A stretch of DNA of 64,000 nt from DYJK01 sp040755055 (GTDB lineage Bacteria > Bacteroidota > Ignavibacteria > Ignavibacteriales > Melioribacteraceae). A model generated the notes under the pieces. The model ran no database searches. It was not told where the DNA came from and saw nothing but the letters and a program-made list of their open reading frames with translations. Numbering within the stretch: the first letter of the stretch is position 1; the number at the start of each line of letters is the position of its first letter. The stretch spans positions 99,629 through 163,628 of the forward strand of contig JBFMBS010000007.1 in NCBI GenBank assembly GCA_040755055.1, in the 5' to 3' direction. The translations under genes were made by a program, and so were the position numbers. Of this stretch, positions 26,450 through 34,021 are shown in pieces.

Positions 26450-27022
26450 ATGAGACATAGAGTTAAAGGAAGAAAACTAAGCAGAACCTCTGAACACAGA
26501 CGCGCTACATTAAGAAATCTTGCTGCTTCTTTACTTAAGCACAAAAAAATTAGAACTACTATTGCAAAAGCAAAAGAGCTCCGAAGATTTGTTGAACCAA
26601 TTATCACTAAAGCTAAAACAGATTCTGTTGCTGCCAGAAGATATGTTTACGATGATATAAAGGATAGAACATTAATTCAGGAATTATTCAGTGATATTGT
26701 ACCGAAGATAGGCGATAGACCGGGAGGTTATACAAGGATAGTAAAACTTGGCCAACGAAAAGGTGATGCTGCCGAAGTTGCAATAATTGAACTTGTTGAT
26801 TACAGTGGTATTGTAAAACCGAAAAAGTCTAAAAAAGAAAAAGCAGAATCCGAAGCGCCGAAAGCCGAAGCTGTTAAAGAAACAGTAGAGAAAAAAGAAG
26901 AAAAGAAAGCTCCGAAAACAAAAACTCCGAGAGCAAAGAAAGCCGGCGATCAAAAAGTAAAAGAAAAGAAAGCGCCTTCTAAAGGTAAAACTTCTACTGT
27001 TAGGAAAACCGGCGATAAATAG
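26450..27022 (+). CDS. rplQ: 50S ribosomal protein L17 with long charged tail
   Basis: Ribosomal protein L17 at the tunnel exit side of the 50S subunit. The core (MRHRVKGRKLSRTSEHR to about residue 120) is normal. A further 70 residues rich in Lys, Glu, Ala and Pro follow, giving 190 residues against about 120 in E. coli. Such tails are known in Bacteroidetes relatives. It is the last gene of the 27 kb cluster, 20 bases before a strong terminator. Confidence 0.96.
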   Translation: MRHRVKGRKLSRTSEHRRATLRNLAASLLKHKKIRTTIAKAKELRRFVEPIITKAKTDSVAARRYVYDDIKDRTLIQELFSDIVPKIGDRPGGYTRIVKLGQRKGDAAEVAIIELVDYSGIVKPKKSKKEKAESEAPKAEAVKETVEKKEEKKAPKTKTPRAKKAGDQKVKEKKAPSKGKTSTVRKTGDK

Positions 27023-27041
27023 TTTGTAATTGATGTTAGTT

Positions 27042-27080
27042 AAAAGAGTAACTGTTATGCAGTTACTCTTTTTTGTTTTT
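27042..27080 (+). terminator. Intrinsic terminator after rplQ
   Basis: A perfect 12-base-pair stem (AAAAGAGTAACT at 27042-27053, partner at 27061-27072) closes a seven-base loop and runs into a T-rich tail to 27080. It ends the rpoB-rplQ cluster. Confidence 0.93.
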
Positions 27081-27163
27081 AAAGGATGGCTCTTTATTCT
27101 TAACTATGTATTGAATTAGTAGATTAGCTTTATATCTCAAAGATGCAATGTCGAGTAGTATGG

Positions 27164-27712
27164 TTATAATTCGGAAATATTTTCTGTTTGGTTTTTCCCT
27201 AAATCCCATTTTAATGGATTTTGAACGATATACTTTCTAATGTTAAACAATTCTTTTTCGTTTCTAATAATATGGTCGTAAAAACGGGATTGCCATACAA
27301 ATGAATTGTAACCAATTTCGTGTATTCTTTTTGTAACAGCTGATTTGAACGAACGAATAACAACAGACAGTGAGTTTGATTGTGGTGAGATTTCCGAATA
27401 TCTATTACTCGTAGAGACGTTGCATGCAGCGTCTCTACAACATTCATTCAAAATTAAAATACCATGAATATGATTCGGCATAATTACATAATAATCCAGT
27501 TCTATATTTTTGAAATGGGTCGGAATATCTTTCCAACTTTGATCGGCAATATTGCCTAATTTGTCTAAAATCATTTTCTCATTGATTACATTACCAAAAT
27601 ATTTAGCATGGTTTTTTGTGTTTATTGTTACGTAATACCACCAGGGATTAGAATAGTCCCGTTCTTTTAACCGGGCGGATTCGATTCTGAACGTGTTTTG
27701 GTATTTGGTCAT
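27164..27712 (-). mobile_element. REP-associated tyrosine transposase (RAYT, Y1/HUH type)
   Basis: A 182-residue protein of the TnpA-REP (IS200-like Y1) family, which nick single-stranded DNA with one tyrosine. The HUH-type metal site is H81-I-H83 in YYVIMPNHIHGIL and the likely catalytic tyrosine is Y145 in FYDHIIR; RSFKSAV lies between. It stands alone, with no IS ends recognised, as expected for a domesticated RAYT. Residues about 91-100 are encoded by a near-perfect palindrome (27411-27438), which looks like a REP copy inserted in frame into the variable linker. The two catalytic motifs are intact, so activity is possible. Confidence 0.85.
27411..27438. repeat. REP-like palindrome inside the RAYT gene
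   Basis: A 28-base inverted repeat with arms GTAGAGACG and CGTCTCTAC around a TGCATGCA core, with one G-T mismatch. It lies in frame in the transposase gene. Palindromes with GTAGAGACG arms are familiar as dispersed elements in Bacteroidetes-like genomes (recollection, not searched). No second copy was noticed in the window. Confidence 0.75.
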
Positions 27713-27838
27713 ATGTTAAAACAATTAACGATAGTAAGATAAAAAAATGTTGCATAGTAGAAAATATTAGCGAATTAATACTGAGTTTCTATGTAAGAAC
27801 ATTTGTCTTCAATATCCTTTCATTTTTATGTTTGCTGC

Positions 27839-28420
27839 ATGAAAAAAATAGAATTTGTAAAAGCAGTTTATAATTTAAATGATTTGCCGAAACGCGAGCT
27901 GCCAACGATTGTACTCTGCGGCCGTTCTAATGTTGGAAAATCTTCCTTTATCAATTGTTTATTCTCGCCATCACGAGTTGCCAAAACAAGCTCAACACCG
28001 GGTAAGACAAGATCAATTAATTACTATCTTGTAGATAATAAATTCTATATAGTTGATCTACCGGGTTTTGGCTATGCTAAGGTCTCCCAAAAAGAGCGGG
28101 AATACTGGAAAAAATTGATCGAAGATTATTTTAACGTCAATAAAACAATTCTCTCTACATTTCACTTGCTCGATAGCCGTTACGACCCGACCGAACTTGA
28201 TTTACAACTTAATGAGTTTCTGAAAGCGAGCAGTATCCACTACAATTTTGTTTTTAATAAGGTAGATAAATTAAAACAAGCGGGATATGCTGCTCTTAAG
28301 AAAAACGCGGTAAAGTTTTTCCCGGAAGCAGTGAGCGGCGCCAATCTCTTCTTCTTCTCTGCCATCAAAGGAACCGGCAAGAAAGAAATTATTAATCACA
28401 TCCAAGCGCACCTTTTATGA
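27839..28420 (+). CDS. engB: Ribosome biogenesis GTPase EngB (YihA/YsxC)
   Basis: Small essential GTPase for 50S assembly. From the ATG at 27839 it has 193 residues beginning MKKIEFVKAVYNL, the normal family start; a possible extension of 12 residues upstream is not conserved-looking and is rejected. Motifs: P-loop GRSNVGKSS at about 28-36, STPGKTRSINYY (G2 region), DLPGFGYAKV (G3), NKVDKL (G4) and FFSAIKG (G5). It lies alone between the RAYT and the GAF protein. Confidence 0.95.
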   Translation: MKKIEFVKAVYNLNDLPKRELPTIVLCGRSNVGKSSFINCLFSPSRVAKTSSTPGKTRSINYYLVDNKFYIVDLPGFGYAKVSQKEREYWKKLIEDYFNVNKTILSTFHLLDSRYDPTELDLQLNEFLKASSIHYNFVFNKVDKLKQAGYAALKKNAVKFFPEAVSGANLFFFSAIKGTGKKEIINHIQAHLL

Positions 28421-28496
28421 AAATTCGCAAAACTTTCTTATTATTGAGTGAAAATTTGTATTAAAATGATTTTTCTGCACATCTTTCGGCGGTAGA

Positions 28497-30371
28497 ATGG
28501 GATTATCTGAAAAATACAGAAAAAGAATACTCACATTTATATTTATTCCCATATTAATTGCGCTTCTTTTATTAACCGAAGAACTAATAATAAAAGTTAT
28601 TGTCGGCATAGTGCTGATAATTTATGCTGCTTTTATAATTTTCCTTCGTGATTCTGCCAAATCAGTCGGTACAAACGACAATAATATTTCTCAAAGTGAG
28701 CTCGATGATATTGATGAATCGACATTGGAAAAATACCAGCCGGATAAAGGGGAAGACTTCAAAATTATTTCCCCTAATAAAAATATTGAAGTAATAACAG
28801 CCGATACTTTTACACCTTCTTTGAACCGCGGCAATAAGGAATTCTTCAAGCCGCCAAATTTCAAAGAAAATTTTGAGAAGATTGTTCATGAAGAATTACC
28901 GAAGGGAGTCAGCCAGGATGAAGAATTTGGTTTTGTACTTGAAAAAATTCTAAGTGTTATCAAAGATTCATTTATGGCACATACTGCGGCATTTTTTTGG
29001 TACAATAAAAACCGGAGACGTTTAACACTTGAAAAGTATGTATCGAGTGCCACTCAAATATCTAAACAAAAATTTGATCTCGAGGACGATATTCTTGGAA
29101 AAATAATTCAGAAAGAGGAACCGGAACTATTGACCGATATTTCCACTAATGCCGAGATCGATGTTATACGATATTACAACGCCCCCCAAGGCATAAAAAG
29201 TTTTGTAGGTGTGCCTCTCTTTTACGGCAAATCGCTTACCGGCATTTTAACATTAGATTCAAAAATGAATGATGCTTTCGGCATTGAACAGATTTATTCT
29301 TTAGGAAAAATTGTAAGAGTCATTTCAGTAATCATTTCATTATTCGAAGAGAAATACTCTGAAACCCAGGCTGAAAAACGACTTCAAGCTTTGATCGGCG
29401 TTTTAAGTTATGATAAAAAATTTGAATCGGAAGCCGAACTCTATTCTGCATTGGATAATGCTGTTAAAGAATTAATCGATTGGGATGCTTTTACTTTTGT
29501 ATCGTATTTCCCGACCGAAGGAAAATTTAAAACCGTTAGAATCATAAATAAAACTTCCTTGAAATATGTTGGTGAAAATTTGGAAGTAGATCTAAGCGGT
29601 ACAATTGTCGGTAAAGCAATATTGAGCGCAACGCCGGTAAAAATAGACGATACATCGGTAACTGAATATCCGCGGTTTTCTAAAAACGAGGATGTTAGTT
29701 TTGACGGCTCTTTCCTTGCAATCCCTTTAGTTTATGACGATCAGAATTATGGCGTACTTTGTTTTGAGAGTTTGAAGAAGAATGTTTACACCAATAACGA
29801 AGTTAATTTTATAAAGAATGCTACAAAAATGTTTGCGTTCATTCTTCATTCTTATTCTACTATAAGTATTTTGAAAGGACTTCTTTCGGTTGATATTGAA
29901 ACACGTATTCTAAATTATGATTCATTTATTGAAAGATTATCTGTTGATCTTGTTAGAAGCAAGGAGTTAGGAACAAACGGTGCAGTCGTTTTAATTCGCA
30001 TAGATGATTTCCTTGAACAAGATTCGTTGTTCGAAGGGGACCCGTTTCCAAAAGTTCTTCGTGCGATTGCCCAGATGATAAAAGACGAAATGACACCTCT
30101 AAATATTCTCGGCAGATTGAGCGAAAAAATCTTTGCGGTCTATTTCTTTAACACAGCTCCGAAAGATGTTTTCCTCTGGGCGGAAAAACTTAGGATCAAA
30201 ATTGCACGCAAGCCGATTTCAGTTGTAACTAAACAGACAACTTTTACCGTATCGATTGGTGTCGCTTCCACAACTAACAAGACAGATGTTCAAGAAGTGC
30301 TTTACAATGCCGAGCTAGCTTTGAAGAAAGCACTTGAAAAAGGCGGTAACACTGTTAAAAGTATCAATTAA
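28497..30371 (+). CDS. Membrane GAF-GAF protein with degenerate GGDEF domain
   Basis: A 624-residue signalling-type protein. Two hydrophobic segments lie at about residues 10-50, so it is anchored in the inner membrane with a cytoplasmic body. A first GAF-like domain spans about 140-280 and a second about 290-455. The last 160 residues have the fold pattern of a diguanylate cyclase (VVLIRIDDF, then VSIGVAS, then AELALKKALEKGGN), but the signature near residue 540 reads RLSEKIFAVYF where an active enzyme has R-GGDEF. It is therefore probably catalytically dead and may be a sensor or scaffold. It ends six bases before the deoB start. The ligand is not predictable. Confidence 0.8.
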   Translation: MGLSEKYRKRILTFIFIPILIALLLLTEELIIKVIVGIVLIIYAAFIIFLRDSAKSVGTNDNNISQSELDDIDESTLEKYQPDKGEDFKIISPNKNIEVITADTFTPSLNRGNKEFFKPPNFKENFEKIVHEELPKGVSQDEEFGFVLEKILSVIKDSFMAHTAAFFWYNKNRRRLTLEKYVSSATQISKQKFDLEDDILGKIIQKEEPELLTDISTNAEIDVIRYYNAPQGIKSFVGVPLFYGKSLTGILTLDSKMNDAFGIEQIYSLGKIVRVISVIISLFEEKYSETQAEKRLQALIGVLSYDKKFESEAELYSALDNAVKELIDWDAFTFVSYFPTEGKFKTVRIINKTSLKYVGENLEVDLSGTIVGKAILSATPVKIDDTSVTEYPRFSKNEDVSFDGSFLAIPLVYDDQNYGVLCFESLKKNVYTNNEVNFIKNATKMFAFILHSYSTISILKGLLSVDIETRILNYDSFIERLSVDLVRSKELGTNGAVVLIRIDDFLEQDSLFEGDPFPKVLRAIAQMIKDEMTPLNILGRLSEKIFAVYFFNTAPKDVFLWAEKLRIKIARKPISVVTKQTTFTVSIGVASTTNKTDVQEVLYNAELALKKALEKGGNTVKSIN

Positions 30372-30376
30372 TCCCA

Positions 30377-31540
30377 TTGAATAATTTTATAATCATAGTA
30401 CTTGATGGAGTCGGAGTAGGCGAACTTCCCGATGCCTATAAATATAAAGACGAGGGGAGTAACACGCTGGCTAACATGGCCGAATACGTTGACGGATTAA
30501 ATTTACCAAATCTGCAATCACTTGGTCTTGGGAATATAATACCAATTAAAGGTATAGAACCGCAAAGCAATCCGTTAGCATCTTTCGGGAAATTAGCAGA
30601 AGTATCGCCCGGTAAAGATTCTACAACCGGTCACTGGGAAATTGGCGGTTTAGAAATCAAAAAAGAATTCCCGTTGTTCCCCGATGGATTCCCTAAAAAT
30701 ATTATTGATAAGTTTATCAAAGAAACCGGCGTTAAAGGAATTCTCGGCAATTATGCTGCATCGGGAACAGAAATTATTCAAGAACTTGGTGAGCAACACA
30801 TCAATTCCGGCTACCCGATTATTTATACATCGGCAGACTCTGTCTTCCAAATAGCAGCGCACGAAGGGACTATCCCGATTGATCGACTTTATGAAATTTG
30901 TACAATTGCCAGGGAAAAAGTTTTAGTTGATCAATATGCGGTTGGAAGAGTTATTGCCCGACCTTTTATTGGGAGTATTGGAAATTTTACACGTACGACA
31001 AATAGAAGAGATTTCTCAATAGATCCTTTCTCGGATACTATTCTTGATTATGTCGATAAAGCCGGAATAGAAACAATTGCCATCGGCAAGATAAATGATC
31101 TATTCAATTATCGTGGCATTAAGAAAAAACTAAAAACAAAATCGAACCAGGAAGGAATAGATTACCTGATTCGCGAGTGCCGTGATTCAAGAGCGAGTTT
31201 CATATTTGCCAACCTTGTTGATTTTGATGTTTATTTCGGGCACCGTAATGATCCTCCGGGATTTGCATCGGCACTAAAGGAGTTTGATGATAGTCTGCCA
31301 AAGATTCTTGAACAACTTGATGAAACAGACCGCTTGATTTTAACTGCAGATCACGGGAACGATCCTACAACGCCAAGTACCGATCATAGCCGCGAGTACG
31401 TTCCACTTTTGTACTACAAGAAGAACGCTAACGGTAGCAATCTTGGTACACGAAAAACTTTTTCTGATATCGCTCAAACAGTTGCACATTTCTTTAATAT
31501 CAATAATGATTTGTGCGGTACAAGCTTTTTGAATGGATGA
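30377..31540 (+). CDS. deoB: Phosphopentomutase
   Basis: Interconverts ribose-1-phosphate (or deoxyribose-1-phosphate) and the 5-phosphate in nucleoside salvage; alkaline-phosphatase superfamily with two Mn ions. It has 387 residues. VLDGVGVGELPDA (D10), DSTTGHWEI (phosphothreonine site), DFDVYFGHRNDP and TADHGNDPTT-DHSRE are the metal and active-site motifs. The start is TTG at 30377, five bases after the preceding stop, with no clear ribosome site, so coupling is likely. Confidence 0.94.
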   Translation: MNNFIIIVLDGVGVGELPDAYKYKDEGSNTLANMAEYVDGLNLPNLQSLGLGNIIPIKGIEPQSNPLASFGKLAEVSPGKDSTTGHWEIGGLEIKKEFPLFPDGFPKNIIDKFIKETGVKGILGNYAASGTEIIQELGEQHINSGYPIIYTSADSVFQIAAHEGTIPIDRLYEICTIAREKVLVDQYAVGRVIARPFIGSIGNFTRTTNRRDFSIDPFSDTILDYVDKAGIETIAIGKINDLFNYRGIKKKLKTKSNQEGIDYLIRECRDSRASFIFANLVDFDVYFGHRNDPPGFASALKEFDDSLPKILEQLDETDRLILTADHGNDPTTPSTDHSREYVPLLYYKKNANGSNLGTRKTFSDIAQTVAHFFNINNDLCGTSFLNG

Positions 31541-31759
31541 ATTTTAGCAAAAAATTTTATCGAAAGTATTGATGTGATTTTCCCTACTCGAATAAATACT
31601 CTTAATAGTTTGAAGATTTCAAATTTTTTTAATAAAGTTGCAACCACGCATGATGCAATGAATGTACAATCGTAAAAATTAGCAATATTCTGATTCCGAC
31701 TGAAATAAAGAATTTGTAAATAAGTTAAAATATCAACCCATTATAATTGCGAGGTTACC
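31541..31759. other. 219-base AT-rich gap before the microcompartment genes
   Basis: Between deoB and the first EutN-like gene. No open reading frame, RNA fold or clear terminator was recognised. It must hold the promoter for the vertex-protein and sigma-factor operon, but no confident -35/-10 pair was seen. Confidence 0.4.
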
Positions 31760-32059
31760 CTGATACTAGGCAAAGTAATTGGAACAGTTTGGTCAACCCG
31801 GAAAGATGAAAATCTTGTCGGTGCAAAATTTTTGATTGTGCGCCATTTGAATTTGGATTACACTCCGAAAGAAGCGACCGTGGTGGCGGTAGATTCGGTT
31901 GGTGCCGGCGTTGGTGAAGTAGTTTTGGTTGCTCAAGGAAGTTCCGCTCGTCAGACAACATTCACAAAGAATAAACCGGTAGATGCTGTTATAATGGCAA
32001 TTGTTGATAAGCTTGATATTGTCGTGAAAGAAAAATCAAAAGAAATGGCTGAAGTGTAA
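31760..32059 (+). CDS. Microcompartment vertex protein, EutN/CcmL family (first copy)
   Basis: A 99-residue member of the EutN/CcmL/PduN family, whose pentamers close the vertices of bacterial microcompartments. The family opening ILGKVIGTVWSTRKDENLVGAKF is readable from the CTG at 31760, and no ATG, GTG or TTG is in frame upstream before conservation begins; GAGG lies at 31751-31754. The start is therefore probably CTG; starting at the later ATG/TTG codons would remove the first strand. VAVDSVGAGVGEVVLVAQGSSAR is the core motif. The stop overlaps the next EutN-like gene by one base. No hexameter shell (BMC-domain) gene is in the window. Confidence 0.85.
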   Translation: MILGKVIGTVWSTRKDENLVGAKFLIVRHLNLDYTPKEATVVAVDSVGAGVGEVVLVAQGSSARQTTFTKNKPVDAVIMAIVDKLDIVVKEKSKEMAEV

Positions 32060-32331
32060 TGTACCTAGGACGTGTTATCGGCACAATATGGGCTACAAGA
32101 AAGTACGAAGCCGTAACCGGATACAAAATGCAATTTGTTCAGCCGATAAATGCCAATCTCGAAAAGCTTGGAGATCCAATAATCGCATTGGATACTGTTG
32201 GTGCCGGTCCCGGAGAAATTATTTATTATGTTACAGCTAGTGAAGCTGTTATACCGCTTGATGTTGATATCGCCCCTGTGGATGCTTCGATTGTTGGCAT
32301 TGTTGATTCTATAAACGTTGAAATCAACTAG
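32059..32331 (+). CDS. Microcompartment vertex protein, EutN/CcmL family (second copy)
   Basis: A second EutN/CcmL-type protein, 90 residues, starting MYLGRVIGTIWATRK and with ALDTVGAGPGEIIYYVTASEA in the core and PVDASIVGIVDSINVEIN near the end. It overlaps the first copy (TAATG) and is 12 bases from the sigma factor gene, so the three are likely co-transcribed. The pair shares the same core motif but differs enough to be an old duplication or two vertex types. Confidence 0.88.
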   Translation: MYLGRVIGTIWATRKYEAVTGYKMQFVQPINANLEKLGDPIIALDTVGAGPGEIIYYVTASEAVIPLDVDIAPVDASIVGIVDSINVEIN

Positions 32332-32343
32332 GAGAAAATTCGT

Positions 32344-33198
32344 TTGAAGATTACCAAGCAGTTCACGAATAGAGATAATCTTTCGCTTGATAAATATTTA
32401 CAGGAGATCGGTAAGGTAGACCTTCTTACACCGGATGAAGAAATTGAATTAGCGGTTAGGATCAAAAAGAATGATCAGAAGGCACTCGAAAAATTAGTTA
32501 AAGCTAATCTTAGGTTTGTTGTTTCAGTTGCCAAGCAATATCAAAACCAGGGACTAACTTTGGGCGATTTGATTAACGAGGGAAATCTTGGTTTGATTAA
32601 AGCTGCAAAAAGATTTGATGAAACACGCGGATTTAAATTTATATCATATGCAGTCTGGTGGATACGCCAATCAATTCTTCAGGCGCTTGCCGAGCAATCA
32701 AGAATTGTGCGTCTTCCTTTGAACCGCGTCGGTGCGCTTAACAAAATTGGCAAGGCATATAATAATCTTGAGCAAGAATTTGAACGTGAACCGAATGCGC
32801 AAGAACTTGCACAAGAACTTGATATGGATATATCCGAAGTCTCCGATACACTAAAAATTTCCGGACGTGCTGTTTCAATGGATGCACCTTTTTCACAAGG
32901 AGAAGAGAATAGACTGCTCGATGTATTGCCGAATGAGGAAATACCATCACCGGATTTTACACTTATGTCTGAATCTCTCAAAAGTGAAATAGAGAGAGCA
33001 CTTTCAACATTATCTGAGCGCGAGGCCGAAGTTATAAAATTGTACTTTGGATTAAAGAAAGAACACTCATTAACACTTGAAGAAATTGGTGAGAAATTTA
33101 ACCTTACACGTGAACGCGTTCGCCAGATAAAAGAAAAAGCAATCCGCCGGCTGCGCCATGCATCACGCAGCAAAAATTTAAGATCATATTTAGGTTAA
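32344..33198 (+). CDS. rpoD: Primary RNA polymerase sigma factor, RpoD/SigA type
   Basis: Housekeeping-type sigma-70 of the short Bacteroidetes/Chlorobi form (284 residues, no region 1.1). Region 1.2 (DKYLQEIGKVDLLTPDEE), region 2 (LRFVVSVAKQYQNQGLTLGDLINEGNLGLI and FKFISYAVWWIRQSI), region 3 (ENRLLDVLPNEE) and region 4.2 (LTLEEIGEKFNLTRERVRQIKEKAIRRLR) are complete. The start is TTG at 32344 behind AGGAG at 32331-32335. It is placed after the EutN-like genes and three bases before the NlpC/P60 gene. Confidence 0.93.
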   Translation: MKITKQFTNRDNLSLDKYLQEIGKVDLLTPDEEIELAVRIKKNDQKALEKLVKANLRFVVSVAKQYQNQGLTLGDLINEGNLGLIKAAKRFDETRGFKFISYAVWWIRQSILQALAEQSRIVRLPLNRVGALNKIGKAYNNLEQEFEREPNAQELAQELDMDISEVSDTLKISGRAVSMDAPFSQGEENRLLDVLPNEEIPSPDFTLMSESLKSEIERALSTLSEREAEVIKLYFGLKKEHSLTLEEIGEKFNLTRERVRQIKEKAIRRLRHASRSKNLRSYLG

Positions 33199-33200
33199 TT

Positions 33201-33902
33201 TTGAACCCTACTTTGAAAAACTTAAAATTTCTTTTTATAGGACTAATCTGCATATTAACATTTTCAGGATGCAGTGCGTCTTCTTCTTCCCAAAGGTACG
33301 GTCAAACAAAATCAAAAAGTGAAGAACCTTCAAAATCGCCGCGTTACGGGAAAACTGAAAACTCAAAATCAAAACATTCCGAAATACTTGTATTGAATGA
33401 TTTGCCCGATACAACGCAAATCGAATTTGACGAGGCACCGGTTGAAGATGTTGCTGTTGATAAATCTAAATTTGTTGCTAACTATGATAAACTGAAAAAT
33501 TTTAATGTGGCTTTAACACCACGGGAAAAAATGTTGTTTGAAGTGATTAAATATCTCGATACACCTTACAAGTACGGCGGCAATACAGAGAAGGGAATTG
33601 ATTGCTCGGCTTTCACAAAAACTATTTACGAAGCGTCACTAACATTGGAATTACCTCGCTCGGCACGTGAACAATATTCTATCGGAGACGAAATAGATCA
33701 AGGTGAATTAAAATTTGGCGATCTTGTTTTTTTCAATACTACTAAAAGATCTTTCCCCGGACATGTAGGTATTTATCTTGGTGATGATCAATTTGTTCAT
33801 GCAAGCAGAAAACTTGGGGTTACAGTTTCGTCTCTCGAATCGACTTACTATAAGAAAAGGTATGTTGGTGCAAAGCGAGTAGGCGATATACAAACGCAGT
33901 AA
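33201..33902 (+). CDS. NlpC/P60 family lipoprotein, cell-wall peptidase
   Basis: A 233-residue secreted lipoprotein. The signal peptide ends in the lipobox FSGC with C24 as the lipid anchor. A Ser/Lys-rich linker (about 25-65) leads to a C-terminal NlpC/P60 domain with catalytic Cys135 (GIDCSAF) and His in PGHVGIYLGDDQFVHASR. Such enzymes cut peptide bonds in peptidoglycan stems (gamma-D-Glu-DAP). The TTG start is two bases after the rpoD stop. The exact substrate is unknown. Confidence 0.9.
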   Translation: MNPTLKNLKFLFIGLICILTFSGCSASSSSQRYGQTKSKSEEPSKSPRYGKTENSKSKHSEILVLNDLPDTTQIEFDEAPVEDVAVDKSKFVANYDKLKNFNVALTPREKMLFEVIKYLDTPYKYGGNTEKGIDCSAFTKTIYEASLTLELPRSAREQYSIGDEIDQGELKFGDLVFFNTTKRSFPGHVGIYLGDDQFVHASRKLGVTVSSLESTYYKKRYVGAKRVGDIQTQ

Positions 33903-34021
33903 TCATACTCACAGTCTTTTATCATTAATTTAAAAAACCATTCCACTTTATCTTCGAAATTGAAAATCAAAATTCAAAGAACTAATTTGTTTTTGACAAT
34001 AAAATAAAATTGGAGTTAATA

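Noticed and set aside
27164..27712. A complete insertion sequence around the transposase gene
   Set aside because: No terminal inverted repeats or target duplications were seen, and single RAYT genes normally stand alone.
32679..33173. A 164-codon minus-strand frame opposite the sigma factor gene
   Set aside because: It mirrors a conserved sigma-70 gene and its translation is Ser/Arg-rich without family features.
33993..33998. TTGACA before fumC as a -35 box
   Set aside because: It is only about 24 bases from the start codon, so a -10 box at normal spacing would fall on the ribosome site or the gene.
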